A stretch of DNA of 64,000 nucleotides. It comes from Spisula solida. Its lineage: Eukaryota > Mollusca > Bivalvia > Venerida > Mactridae. Shown piece after piece: positions 31,179 to 43,319 of the stretch. The position numbers and the translations under genes are program-made. The stretch spans positions 17,549,130 to 17,613,129 of the forward strand of contig OX365949.1 of assembly GCA_947247005.1 (NCBI GenBank), in the 5' to 3' direction. Numbering within the stretch: the stretch's first letter is position 1; each line of letters opens with the position of its first letter. The notes below the pieces were generated by a model. It was not told the origin of the DNA. It saw nothing but the letters and a program-made list of their open reading frames with translations, and ran no database searches.

Positions 31179-31445
31179 GTACTATGTTTTTATTGAAAAA
31201 GATTGAGCTGAAACTTGTTTAACTGTTATTGTCATCGAGTCAATATAGTCTTATAGACAATATAACTAGTATAACTTATACTTTATGCTTTGTATTTAAT
31301 ATATGATTACATGTAGAATAATTACATAATTGACAGATTAATGGAGTCATACAAATACAACATGAACAGAGAATAGTAATTGATTTTTTTTGGTTTGGCT
31401 GTTATTCGTTACTTTATTTCAATTTTATAGGAATAAAATTAATTT

Positions 31446-31458
31446 AGAAGGAAGGGAA
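31446..31458 (+). promoter_or_regulatory. Polypurine tract
   Basis: AGAAGGAAGGGAA ends two bases before the 3' LTR, the expected place for the plus-strand primer of an LTR element. Confidence 0.8.
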
Positions 31459-31460
31459 TG

Positions 31461-32161
31461 TGTTGTGCCGTGCATAAGTGAGTTTATTTTGTGCAAACGT
31501 ATAGGCCGATGCACATATTAAAACGTTTTAGTCATGTTAGTTTTATATTTTGATTTCCGGTAATTTTTCAGTCAGATTAAGATAATAGGTATCGACGCAA
31601 AATGGTTGACGTTTTAATCCGTGCATTTTTGTCCGATTGAAACGGATGGTGTTGTGACTTGTAAGTCATCAAACAATAGAAGGTGATAAAAGTGTTGATA
31701 GACCAATCTCTTCTGTAGCCGCTAGGTCGGATTTTGTATCAATACGTAATCATGAAACCATTTGTCATTATTTGCTCGCGGCTTAAGTTAATTTGAATTA
31801 TGTGTGTAAAATACGAACATATAATTGGTTGATGCAAATTTGCACAATCTGTATGCAATCATTTGGTTGGTTAAAACAGAAGCCACGCCCTACTGGTGGA
31901 CGTTCTGTAAAGGTTTTGGAGGTATTCGAACTTGGTTCTCCAAGCTGAACGTATCAATGGTTTTCCATTAGAATTCAATTACGCAGTTAATATTACATTT
32001 ATTTGGATTTTACCAACATTGACTATATCTTGTTATCATATTATTGTTGATTGTGGACTTGTGAGAATTCTCACGCGCAAAATACAAAGTTTGGACATCC
32101 GAACAGTCGTTAGTTCTACTTTATTCCAACAACGGTGAATGCCGGAAAACCGTGCATCACA
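31461..32161 (+). repeat. 3' LTR (701 bp)
   Basis: It follows the purine tract directly and is the same length as the 5' LTR. The five differences are scattered along its length, as expected for post-insertion mutations rather than recombination. Confidence 0.93.
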
Positions 32162-33160
32162 ATATACCTAGTATATTCGTAATACCCTCCGTCTATGTAC
32201 AAAAAGATCGAAGTGAAATTATAGATTATCTTGTTAATTTGTTTGACAAATATACCTGCGCATATCTCACAACTACATTCTCATAATTCGTCTTGAGTCA
32301 GAATGATATAATAGTTTAGGCATCCACAATTGGATAGGAAAGTCGGGGGGTTCAAATCCCGGGTTGTGTCCGTTCTTGTATGACCGACAGGCGAGCCCAA
32401 GCTAATTAAATATTAATTACCATAATAATCTTTGCTTTTAAAAAGATAGGTGTCGGAAAATAAATGCGCTTTAAAAGTGTACGCATCTCAAAAGCCAAAT
32501 TGGCTGGCCTCTTAATAGGGGTAACACTACAATATATAAACGGTATAAATGGTATATGTGGCGTTTATATGTTTATACCTCATGTGTACACAGTGTTCTA
32601 AGATGAGACAGTGGGTTTGGAATAATTTTTCATGGACAAAGGGAGAGAACTCGTACATGGGTAAAAAGTGAGACAATCTTATGAGATTTTAGTCAATTCG
32701 TCAATGGTAATCAAATACATAAATACGTAATTCGGCAGTTAGATGGGTGCCGGGACCGAAAAGTACAGGTGAAGTATCCAAGGCCCTACGAATCATGATC
32801 TCAACAACGTCTGAAATCAGCAATTCGACCGCAACATCCCTTGCAAGACACCCGTCCGAGATCAATGACTTATCCGAGCGTTAGTCGAGTTAGTCTCCGA
32901 TTGCTCCTCCGGCCCGCATATCGTACCACTACCACGTTGGACAACTTTAGATGGACACATTTAAGCACATTGTATAAACGAGTAAACTTCCGGTTATCGC
33001 ATTAAGTCGTACACAATGTATTGTATATAGTCTTCCAATAAGTCATACAGTGATCGGAAATCACAGATGTTTTTGGTGCTCACAATACGTCTACAAACTG
33101 AATTGTATAGAATCCCAATAAGTCATACAGTGATTTGGTTTATACGCTGTGTTTAAGACT
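32162..33160. other. Stretch between LTR element and LINE
   Basis: No coding signal. Two copies of 'ccaataagtcatacagtgat' (33033 and 33113) are inverted relatives of 'tgtatgacttattg' motifs at 61920-62050. A tRNA B-box-like ggttcaaatccc at about 32349 has no convincing tRNA around it. Confidence 0.5.
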
Positions 33161-33164
33161 AACA

Positions 33165-36100
33165 TACTTACTTACTTATTTACTGGCGTTCGCTCTACGC
33201 GACCACGCCAGTATCAGCGATGAAGGATGTGGTTCTTCTCAGGTCATCAACGTCTCCATAGAGTTTCTGGTGGAGGGTTGTGTCTTGAGGCCACTTCGCA
33301 GCTCGCTCCTGGTCGTGACGTTTACATATTTGGAGGATGTGTTCAGCTGTCTGGTCTTCTGTGCCGCACGGACAGGTCGGTGACGGGGCCAGTCTGTATT
33401 TCTTATGCATATGTGCATTCAGTCGGTTGTGCCCGGATCGAAGTCTGACCATTACCACCTGTTCTGCCCTGCTTAGGAGATGATAGGCATCTGCCTCTTG
33501 TCTAGGCCTCGTTAGTGACTTGATAATGGTGACCTTCTCCTTGTATGTTGCTTGCACATGAGGTTGTTCTGACTGAGCACCTCGCTTTGCCAGTTGGTCA
33601 GCTTCTTCATTGTCGGCCACTCCACAGTGTGCTGGGATCCACTGGAGGGTCACGCTTAGGTTGGTGCTGATTCTTCACAAGGCATTTGCTAGCTGAGGAA
33701 CCATGTTGTTGTTAAGGGCTTCTATTACAGACATGGCAGCTGTAAGGAAGACTACGTAATTGACAGCTTCAGTCGAGTCTTCAATCATGGACACTGCCTT
33801 CATGAGTGCTTCCGTCTCTGCTCTGTAATTGCTTCAGTGTGTCCCGGTTGCTGTGTAATGTGTCTCTCTTTTTCCAGATGGGTATAGAATGAGGATGCGA
33901 GCACCTCCGTCTTTGACTGCTCTAGTGGCAGAGCCATCTGTGTATACATGTACATGAGTCCATGTCTCCGATGGATAGTCGTGATGGATCATTTCAAGTG
34001 TGTGGCTCTTTCTGATACGCTCATCCTCTTCTTTGCCAGGTTGTAGGTGAGGAACACTGAATTTCACAGCAACGTTTGACAGGTCATTCAGAACTGGATC
34101 AATTATGTTGTCTTTACCAAGTGGAGTGGTGGGGATTGTCAGATCTGTTGCATAGGCTTTGTCGAGCTTCTTGACTTCATGTACGAAGCTGCTACGCTTG
34201 ATCCGATTCTTGGTGTATCCGTTTACTCTGTCTGACATGGGGTGATCTGGAAGGCATCTGTACTTCTCTGCCTGAAGCAAGATTTTGGCATCCCTTCTTT
34301 CTTGAAGTGGTTGTACTCCTGTTATCAATTGGCGTGGACTTGGTTGCTCCTGTCATGACGCGCAAAGCTTGATTCTGGACTTTATCTAGCGTTTGGCGGT
34401 TGGTTTTGGCTGTGGTTGACCATGTAGGGGAGCTATACTCTAGTTGTGGTCTCACTGTACCTTGATATACTGTCTTGAGTATGTGCTCATTTGCACCCCA
34501 TGTTGTTCCAGCAAGCTTTCGCATCATAGCAAGTTTTCTTCTAGCCTTTCCTTCTGCTTTAATGAGGTGTGGCTTCCACGTTTGCCGCTTGTCAAAGGTT
34601 ACCCCAAGATAAGTAGCCTCATCTACTTCAGGCATAGGAGTGCCTCCCATTCTCACCGACCCTGCTTTCTGCTTTGTCGACAATGTGAAAAGTGTGGTGG
34701 ACGATTTATTTCTCTTTGTTTATCGTTACACACCAATCTTCAGCCCATGCGGTAAGCTGGTCTATTGCTCCTTGCACTCTGTATGTGGCTGTAGTGGCAT
34801 GTTCTTCTTTACACCGTAACACAAGGTCATCCGCATATAGAGCAGCCTTTACTCCCTTTGGCAAATCAGACACAAGATCATTGATGAGAAGTAAGAAGAG
34901 TGTCGGGGACAGGACTCCACCCTGAGGGACACCATGCCGTAGCAAGAACTTCTTACTGCTTCTTTCGTTCAAGCTGACTCTTGCCCTTCTGTTGAATAAT
35001 GCTCCACTTCAACATGGTTCCTCCAACTCCATTCCTCATCAGTTTAACTTGGAGCCCGTCGGTCCAGACTTTATCAAAGGCTCGTTGAAGGTCTATCCAA
35101 GCTGTACAGACAACCTTCTGTTCTTGGAAAGCATCTTCAATTTCTTGTGCCAGGTAAGTAGTCTGGTCCTCGATGGAGCGAAATTGTCTGAATCCTGCTT
35201 GTTGTGTTGTAAGTCGTTCGTTTCCAGGTACCACTTTAGGCGTGCGTTCACAATTCTCTCCATATTCTTCCCAACACAACTGGTGAGGCTGATTGGACGG
35301 TAGCTTCTAGCCTTCTTTGGATCCTTGCCTTTCTTGTGGATGGGGATCATTATAGCATCTTTCCAAACTTGGGGAAGTTGGCCTTGCATCCAGCTGTAGT
35401 TGTAGATGTCTAGGAGTTTGCACTTAGCTGAGTTGCCTAGATGGATGAGCATTTCATTAGTCACTTTGTCTGGTCCTGGAGACTTCTTTGATTTCAGCTG
35501 CCTGAGTGATGTCTGTAGTTCGTGCAGTTTCAGGCGCTTACTCATGCGATCTGATGTCACATCGTCTGTCTTCCTGTCCCTTTGTTCTTGTCTTACTTCT
35601 CTTCGTCTCTCTCTACTGACAGGGATGTCACTGACATCTTTGTAGTTGTTGGCGAAAACATTTGCCGCTTGTCTTCCTGTCAGCAGTTCATCATTCTCTT
35701 CCAGAGGTACTGAGCCTCTCGCTTGACCTTCGTCATCATTCAACTGTTTCGTTAACCTCCACAGCTTTTGGCCATCTCGCTCAAAGTTGAGTGATGCTGT
35801 TTTATTTCTCAAGCTCTTCCTCTGTGCTTCAAGTTTGTGTCTGAGGAATTTCGCCTTGGCTTGCTGTAGTGATATGTTACTGTCTTGTGAATGGTTGGTT
35901 TCTGCTTCCTCCATGGCTTCTGAAAGTTTCGACTGAAGGTCTTCCAACTCCTCACTCCAGTATGGCTTGAAATCTTTTCTGGCCCCTCGTGGTATTGCCT
36001 TCTGTGCTGCGTTCAGTATGCAAGAATTGAAGTCTTTCACAACTTTGTTGATGTCTCTACCATCCACTCTGATATCTTTGCAGAGGTCATCACTCAGATG

Positions 36101-36275
36101 TTGGTATAAGGTCCAGTTGGCCTTCTTGTAGTTCCATCTGGGGAGACTTGATGATGTAGAGGCAGTGTGGTCAATGATAAGATGAACTGGGCGATGGTCG
36201 CTTTCTCCAAGTTGTTCACAGACTTCTCTCTTGATATGCCGCTGAATGTCGTCAGTACAAAAAGCTAGACTAACA
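33165..36275 (-). pseudogene. 5'-truncated LINE: endonuclease end, reverse transcriptase, RNase H; decayed
   Basis: Read on the minus strand, it begins inside the endonuclease (SDHRPV near 36200), continues through the connecting region and the polymerase (KSKKSPGPDKVTNEML, HKKGKDPKKARSYRPISLTS, AGFRQFRSIEDQ, HGVPQGGVLSPTLF, YADD), then the thumb, and a C-terminal RNase H (VYTDGSA, YRAETEAL, ADNEEADQLA) with a cysteine-rich tail. Frames break near 35200, 34985, 34690 and 34320, and stops interrupt the RNase H at about 33834 and 33675. The third RNase H acidic residue is replaced by alanine. The 3' end has TAAG-type repeats rather than poly-A. The order fits I/Jockey-superfamily elements with RNase H. 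Confidence 0.9.
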
Positions 36276-36838
36276 TTTCATTCTCTTGATTGTCATGATT
36301 GTCATTGAACTGTCATTTTAAGGACAGCGCCCATATTGTAGGGGTCAGCTTCAGTCTGCTTGGAGATAACAAATTATCTCCATATCTCACTTATCAATTT
36401 TGTACCGGCAAATCATATAATATCTAAACCAATTATTTTAGCTATGTTTTTATAGACAATTTAGATTTGACGCAACGCTTTTCATAGATGTCAATTTCCG
36501 GGGAAACAACTCGTGTTGGCATGTATCACACCGTACAAACCGCTGCGTGTATGGCAGCTGGCAGCGGAAAACAAGATTTGTGTACGCATTAGCTATCATT
36601 GGTGTACTTGTTGATGACTTTGAGAGTGCCATATGTCACCGAATATGCCTTAAACGCACGGGTTGTTACGTGTGTGTATAGACTAAGTGTATACTTATAC
36701 ATTTGCAAGTTACGACTGCGAGCAACCTTGTAGTCATGGGTAGTGTTAAAATATTAAAAGGCCTACGAAAGTCTTAAACGTACGCATAATTTTAAATTCT
36801 CTATCCGTACTACTTTAACAACTCAATCAAGTTATTAA

Positions 36839-37814
36839 GGTGATTCTCAACTCTTATTTTTTCTGTACAAGAGGTATCAAACACCTGAGTTTTATGAATA
36901 ACACACTCATGATAGTGATTGTGCAAACCCATAACAGTTTTGCTCGGCTAGTTTTCATGAAACTTTTAGATTTTGGGGATCCCCCCTAAAAACTGATATT
37001 TGCATTTCACCGAAAAAGTTTGACATTTAATTACATGAAACTTGGCATGCACAAAATTTCGTATATACGGAATCACACGATAACGTTTGTTTAGACTATG
37101 CATTTTATATGTATTTTAAATGATATTTTAAAATATGTGATTTTTTATTTTTAAGTTATACGAAAAAAATAGTTGAACAACATACTGTTTTCGTACATGC
37201 AACTAGTAGAGTAACTATTATAGAAGTTTTATCCCAAATTTCATGGCAGTTGCTCGGCTAGATTTTTTTAATTGTCACTTTAGTGATTTCGGCAATGTCG
37301 AAAACCAGGAGAGTTTACAAAATACATCAATGTTTTGAATACGTTGTATCCAGTTTTCGCGATTATTTGTTTTTGAAAAATGTGTATGTTTAAAGATGAG
37401 CCCATGTTCTTTTGCTTTAGCTAGTCTATATTCTTACGAAAGAAATGCAAAAGAACCTTCCTCTAAAGTAGTCGGGATGCTTGCTAAACAAATATTAAAA
37501 CTTGGATAAAATTTTGTGTGGGCGCATTATATTACGTTTCACATACGTTGTAGCTAGTATTCGCGAGTGTTGGTGTTTCAACGTTTGGAATAAATAGCAC
37601 ATAAAATTTCAGCTATAGCTTTACTATGCAGGCTTATTATAGTATAATATAGTAATAACTATACAGTAAATTCGCGATTTTAAGACCTGAGAACATGCTG
37701 ACACATCAATTTTAAGTTTTTCGTACTATTTCATCATGGTAGTCAGACGCTTTCAATACGTCTTATTTACACCGATTTCTAAACTTCCACTCAACTGAAG
37801 AGTCGGGAATCACC
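36839..37814. mobile_element. 976-bp non-autonomous DNA element in TTAA sites
   Basis: The left end GGTGATTCTCAACTCTT and the inverse of the right end GGTGATTCCCGACTCTT match over 17 bp with two differences. TTAA lies immediately outside both ends (36835-36838 and 37815-37818), the piggyBac-type target. 'ttgctcggctag' occurs twice inside (36940 and 37250). No transposase is visible. Confidence 0.8.
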
Positions 37815-37818
37815 TTAA

Positions 37819-38592
37819 TTAACACACGGATTTCGATTTTTTCTTACGAGAGGGGTCCAATCATTAGCGTGTTTTTTGCAACTAGCATGCGCATCGTTGG
37901 GAATAGCATATCTCAAATAATAATAAGCAATTGTTCCAGAATGGACACTAATGCTATGTTATCAGTTTGATTCCTAGCATCAATTTTATCCACATTGTAT
38001 CAATTTTCTCAACATGATTGTGTTCTTTTCGTTGCCGTGGTGTTCTTAAACTAATCACTGATTTGAACTTTTCAGTAAGCGATGCTCCTTCTGCAGTGGT
38101 GATAGGTGTTTAATTCTCAAAATTGTTCATATAAATCATTGTATTATCAGGTCGTTTGAGCAATTGATCCATCAAAATTAAAAACAATATTACGATAATT
38201 CAGTGTTTATTACTCATTACTGCATCTACTACAACTTTCAATAACTACATGAACTGAAAGAACGAACGGATTGCAGCAAAAGTTGGTACCATTATACAAA
38301 CCGACTTCCCCGTGAACATACAAAATGACCGTCCTTACTGCACCTATGAACTACGAGGTCAATGGACTGTATGCACTTGTTTATGTTCTATTCTGCCACG
38401 TGTTACTCCTGTGAGACTTGCTTCACTCAGGTTGTGTCCGTCATATGAGATAAACATGTTTTCCTTTTCTAGTATCAATTAATAATTAAGTGTGCGTCAT
38501 GTTAAACACTTGTGTTAATATATTATCTGTTACATGGTCATGTTCTAATGTATAATGTTTTAAGACAAAAAACGTCTACTATATAGTATATG
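37819..38592. other. AT-rich stretch without recognisable features
   Basis: I see no coding frame with any family likeness, RNA gene or clear repeat in this stretch. Confidence 0.5.
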
Positions 38593-38990
38593 TACGAGGA
38601 GTGATCCAGAAATAATAGGACTTGTCTTCTTACTCAACACTAACGCTCAATGCGACCACCCATTTTCTTTGAAACGAGTTTCAAACATTGTTTGAGATAC
38701 TATATGACGCTGTTGCATGCATCTTATGTAATAAGTCTCTTTTCTTGGCGAATCGAAAATTTCTTTTCAATTATTGTGGTGGGCTTGGTGTTGTGCACGC
38801 GCTCTTTCAACATTCTCAACAAGAAAAAGTCACGCAGGCTTAAATCAGGTAAGTACAGAGGCTAATTATTGGTGGTTATCCAAGAACTGTCTCTGGTTTT
38901 CTCCTAGCATCTCCAAAACATAATTTGCTGTATGTGGAACAGCACCATCGTGCTGAAACCAGCATGTAGCCATAGGGCATAATGCCTTTC
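38593..38990 (-). pseudogene. Mariner-type transposase, 3' end relic
   Basis: On the minus strand near 38961-38905 the reading is WFQHDGAVPHTANYVLEML, the catalytic W-Q-DGA-PHTA block of mariner transposases. Further on, in shifted frames, come LSLRDFFLLRMLKERV and a GGRIE-like end. The outer end TACGAGGAGTGATCCAGAAA resembles the inverted end of the 2657-3689 element. Several stops and shifts make it inactive. Confidence 0.75.
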
Positions 38991-41840
38991 CTCTGATGAG
39001 CCAGGAACGAATCGATACAATTCGATATATTTCAACATTTACAGTACCTCAGATGGATTTACGAGGTGTAGATCAAATAATCTGATGCGCCTGCTTAATT
39101 TCTTCTTCCGTTTTTGCAGTCTTGGGTAGCTTGTTCTGTTACTGTCCCTTCCCTTTCAAACTTATTCAACACTAATCCGTCTTGAAGACACAAGACTATT
39201 TAGACACACTGTAACAAGTTTTCTTTTCCCTAAAACGACAGATAACAATTTTGGAAATGCCAAATATATCTGAGCCAGTCTCCAGGAAAACCTGCTATTT
39301 TGACAAAACAAATGATTTTGAGATTTGTCATTATTTAAAAAAATAATCTTAATGAAGCAAAATGCAAAAGAAATTTTGTCAGTATCTTGATTTTTCAGGA
39401 AGTTACAGCTGTTTTGTAGAGGCCCCATTCAGAGCTTTTTGTGTGACGTCGCAAACGTCATTCAAACGTTTTTCGACGTCGTTGTAACAAATACTTTATA
39501 AATACAGCATTTGATCAATTCTTGACATAAACTGTTCAAAATGGTATCCCGTTTTAGAATAATGTTTCAAGTGTGTATACACACTGCGGTATACCGTAAA
39601 TTGTTATCCATTTTCGCGACATTCAAGTGTACACCAAGGTAAGTTTAGAGACGCTGTTTTGTCTTTCTGAGAGTGTTTAATGTAGAATTTATACAAAAGT
39701 ATATCATTCGATAATTTCCCTGAAAGCCGACAAGCGACCAGGAATTACTTAAAAGGGTAATTAAAAGACCAAACTCGTATCGTTACTCACGCAAAAAAAT
39801 AAGCTCGGTCTATCTAGTAAAGATGTTTTTGTTTATATTCTTCGTTAAACTACATAACTTGAATCGAGCAAAATGACATCTCTGTCTCAAAGTTTATGTT
39901 GTTAATGCTTTACCAGGAAAGGAATCATAAATAAAGGTGTATTTTGAGAATAAAAAATGTTAGTGTACAGAATATTGCTTTAGTGTTGCTCACTGGTGTA
40001 CGGAGTATTGCTTTTCAGTGTACGGAGTAGTGCTCACGGAAATTCAGTAAATTCGAGGAATAACCAGTGTTATTCGGTTAATATTACTTACATTGTCTAG
40101 AGCTTTGACAAATTGGAGAGTGTAAAAACTACATTAAAACATGCTGTAATGTACGAATGCTGATGTGGGTCCGAGTATAACTCGAATTTTTTTAAATGTA
40201 ATACTATATAGGTACACCAGCTTGACAGGGTTTACAGCATGATTAGTACATATTGATCGTACATATTAAGGTAACTACTCTATTGTTCAAACTTAGTCCT
40301 TCCCTAACGTACGTTCAAATGCTAACTGACTCGCCCAGCGTGCCGGAATCATACATCCTACACACACCAGCCTCTCTAACCAATGGTCATGTTTTTACCA
40401 TATTTTGTGAAATCACGTGGCAACCAACCCATATCATGTTATAAATAGCAACTTATCACCATAACTGTCCCACGTTAAAGGATGTTCAATGAACATAGCA
40501 TTTGCTGACTAAAGTCTTGGATATACCCGTCAGTTCATGTGTAAACAAACTGTACAACATTATAAAATACCTGTGAGGTATAAATAGATAAATTACCAAG
40601 GCTTACATAGGTTCTTGAACCTACTTTGCTGGTCTGCTCCCTTCCTAAGAAAAACCAATTGTCCAATCCCCTTGAGAAAATGTCTGTATCCATGCATTAC
40701 CATGTTCAATAGAAATGGTCTGTCACACACTTGTAAATTATTCTTGAAAAATATTTTATGACAGGAAAATACAAACATATTACACAAATCAATAGAGCTG
40801 ATAAATCACCTTTCATTTAACAGCACTTATTAATTGTATATGATTTTATACAGAATCTATCTAAGAACTAAAAAACATTACATACTTATTCTTATTAAGT
40901 AGAATGGGTGATGGGTTAGTCACATGCAAAAATATATGTAAGGCAATCTATAAATTCAGTTAAAAGTTCAGTTCTGTTCTGTTTTGTTTGTGTTTAGAAT
41001 ATATTATCTTAACTATGATATGGTTTACAACCAATACTTACACTCTAATATTCAAATTCACTCTTTTGTGGTTCATAGCAAGCAACATATTTAAAGGCAA
41101 AAAGTTGTTATAATGTTAAATTGTTACTAAGTATCATTTTTGGCTATTTTCGTAGTTTAATTTAGTGTATCTGGAAGTGTTCACCAAGCAAACGTGCAAT
41201 ACTCTTTACAGTAAACATCAATACTCCGTACACACACTTCTGTCTATTTTGGCGTGTATCTTTTTTGTGCATTGGTCAATTTTTCTGAAATTCGGACTTA
41301 AGACATTTAGGTTCAATACAAACAGAATGCTCAGTTAAAAACATATTTCTCGGTAATACACTCATTCCAAACTTATGTAAAGTGGTGTGGTCAATATTTG
41401 CGAGTGAGCAGCACCCCAATACTGGTTAATTTGAACACTTTTACGATAACATGTTATAATATGGCGTACTACTACTATGGCGATTGTTTGACAATACATG
41501 TAGAATAAATTGAAAAACTCAACAATGCAACCAATAAAATGATTAATTAAGCAAAATGTAGTGACATTAGGAAGCCATAAGTGTTCTGTTGGTTCAAATT
41601 GTTTACAGATATGAACTAATAAGTGAACCCAGGTCAGGTCACAGAAAAGGTAGTTTGACGTTGATCGACACCGTTCGTACACTGATAAACCCTTCAAGGT
41701 TAGAGTAATTTCTCATTTTACTGTAACCTATTTTTGGGAACAGTGGTACAGAGACACATTTAAACAATGGGACAGTAACATCAGATCTGTTTTGAAATTA
41801 AGGGTGACCTTATATAAACAAGGCAGTCCAGATGACGGCT
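38991..41840. other. Long stretch without a recognised gene
   Basis: The motif tgtacggagta recurs at about 39965, 39997 and 40020, and inverted at about 41220 (aatactccgtacacac). I saw no exon, RNA gene or transposase. Confidence 0.5.
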
Positions 41841-41842
41841 AT

Positions 41843-43024
41843 ATTCCCCCGCCGCATTAATGAACGGTGAAATTGTACAATAAGTTACACATTAGCTATA
41901 AGTTCATGTAATTTGGCCCAGGCGTTTAAAAATCTAGGAGCAGATGGGAAATGTAAGGTTCAAACCTTTGACATTTTAACTGTGACCTTGCCCTTGAACT
42001 GGCATGGTTGGAATGTGGGTTCTGTATGTCATCTTTATAAGTTTCACATTGGACACACAATGTAGGATTTAAACATTTTACCTTGAACTGTGACGTTGAC
42101 CCCGCATGGTTGAAATGTTGGTTTTATTTGTAATACGTTTGGTATGAGTTTCGTGCCATTCGGCCCAGCCATTAAAGTTAAAGAGCGGACATAAAATGTA
42201 AGATTTAAACTTTTGACCTTGAACTGTGACCTTGACCTAGAACCAGCATGGTTGGAATGTGGGTGCTGCACGTCGTCATCATTAGTTACATATTTGGTAT
42301 CAGTTTCATGCAATTCGGCCCAGGCATTAAAAGGTTATGGAGTGGACACGGAATGCAAGATTCGAACTTTTGACCTTAAATTGTGACCTTGAATCGGCAT
42401 GGTTGGGATATGGGTTCTGCATGTCGTCATTATTTGTTACACATTTGGTAGGAGTTTCATGCAATTCGGCCCACGCATTAAAAAGTTATGGAACGGACAC
42501 GAAATGTAAGATTCAAACATTTGACCTTGAATTGTGACATTGACCTTGAACCGGCGTGGTTGGAATGTGGGTTCTGCACGTCGTCATTATTTGTTACACA
42601 TTTGGTATGAGTTTCATGTAATTCGGCCCACGCATTAAAAAGTTATGGAACGGACACGAATGTAAGATTCAACCCTTTGAATTGTGACCATGACATTGAA
42701 CCGGCATGGTTGGGATATGGGTTCTGCACGTCGTCATTATTAGTTACACATTTGGTATGAGTTTCATGCAATTCGGCCCAGGCATAAAACGTTATGGAAC
42801 CGACACGAAATGTAAGACCTTGAATTGTGACCTTGACCTTAAACCGGCATGGTTTGGATATGGGTTTTGCACGTCGTCTTTATTAGTTACACATTTGGTA
42901 TGAGTTTCATGCAATTCGGCCAAGGCATCTGAAAGTTATAGAGCGATCACGATTTTGTTACGGGCGGACGGACGCACGCACACACGGACGGAAACCCCTC
43001 CCACTTCGTGGCGGGGATTAAAAA
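41843..43024. mobile_element. Tandem-unit element with 3' hairpin
   Basis: About seven units of roughly 150 bp repeat 'gtgaccttgaccttgaacc', 'ggcatggttgg', 'gggttctgcacgtcgtcat' and 'gagtttcatgcaattcggcc'. The left end attcccccgccgc is the inverse of the right end (ggcggggat). The right end is preceded by 'ggcggacggacgcacgcac' and forms a hairpin at 42995-43016 (CCCCTCCCAC, TTC, GTGGCGGGG). Open frames across it arise from the unit structure. Confidence 0.75.
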
Positions 43025-43212
43025 ATTGAGTGTGTCTTTCCATTAAAATACAGTGTTTGAAAGGCAATGTCATCTTATAAATATAACGTTACGTACAGCG
43101 CGACCTGGCTCCATGGTACGTGTATAGTATATCTAATGTTTAATATAGTTTTTATTGTTCAACCTATTGCTGTGATAGTTTGTATATTTATCAGTGATAT
43201 ATGAGAATTTAT

Positions 43213-43319
43213 TTACAGCTATTTGTCGGATCTGCATGAACACGACCACGAGACAGAGTTTCCATGTCCAAATGTGAATCCAACATGGCACCAAGGTTTC
43301 TCACCATCGACGCTGGTCT
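43213..43319 (+). CDS. Possible terminal coding exon, low support
   Basis: After an acceptor-like ATTTACAG, the frame reads YLSDLHEHDHETEFPCPNVN then PTWHQGFSPSTLV and stops. It is hydrophilic and not repeat-like, but I found no partner exon and no family. A minus-strand frame covers the same bases. It could be chance. Confidence 0.15.

Larger units (their letters stand above)
29372..32161 (+). mobile_element. Complete, young, non-autonomous LTR retrotransposon
   Basis: Two 701-bp direct repeats (29372-30072 and 31461-32161) begin TGTTGTGCCG and end GCATCACA. They differ at only five positions. ATAT flanks both sides (29368-29371 and 32162-32165). A primer-binding-site candidate starts two bases after the left LTR (TGGTGACAGAAACCGAG, 30075-30091), and a purine tract AGAAGGAAGGGAA (31446-31458) precedes the right LTR. 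The 1.4-kb interior has only a broken Gag-like frame with zinc knuckles and a coiled coil; there is no protease, reverse transcriptase or integrase. It must be mobilised by another element's enzymes. Confidence 0.93.

Noticed and set aside
32330..32400. tRNA-like ggttcaaatccc motif
   Set aside because: The B-box-like string has no acceptor, D or anticodon arm around it.
33135..35645. Plus-strand open frames across 33.1-35.6 kb
   Set aside because: They are shadows of the minus-strand LINE polymerase and RNase H.
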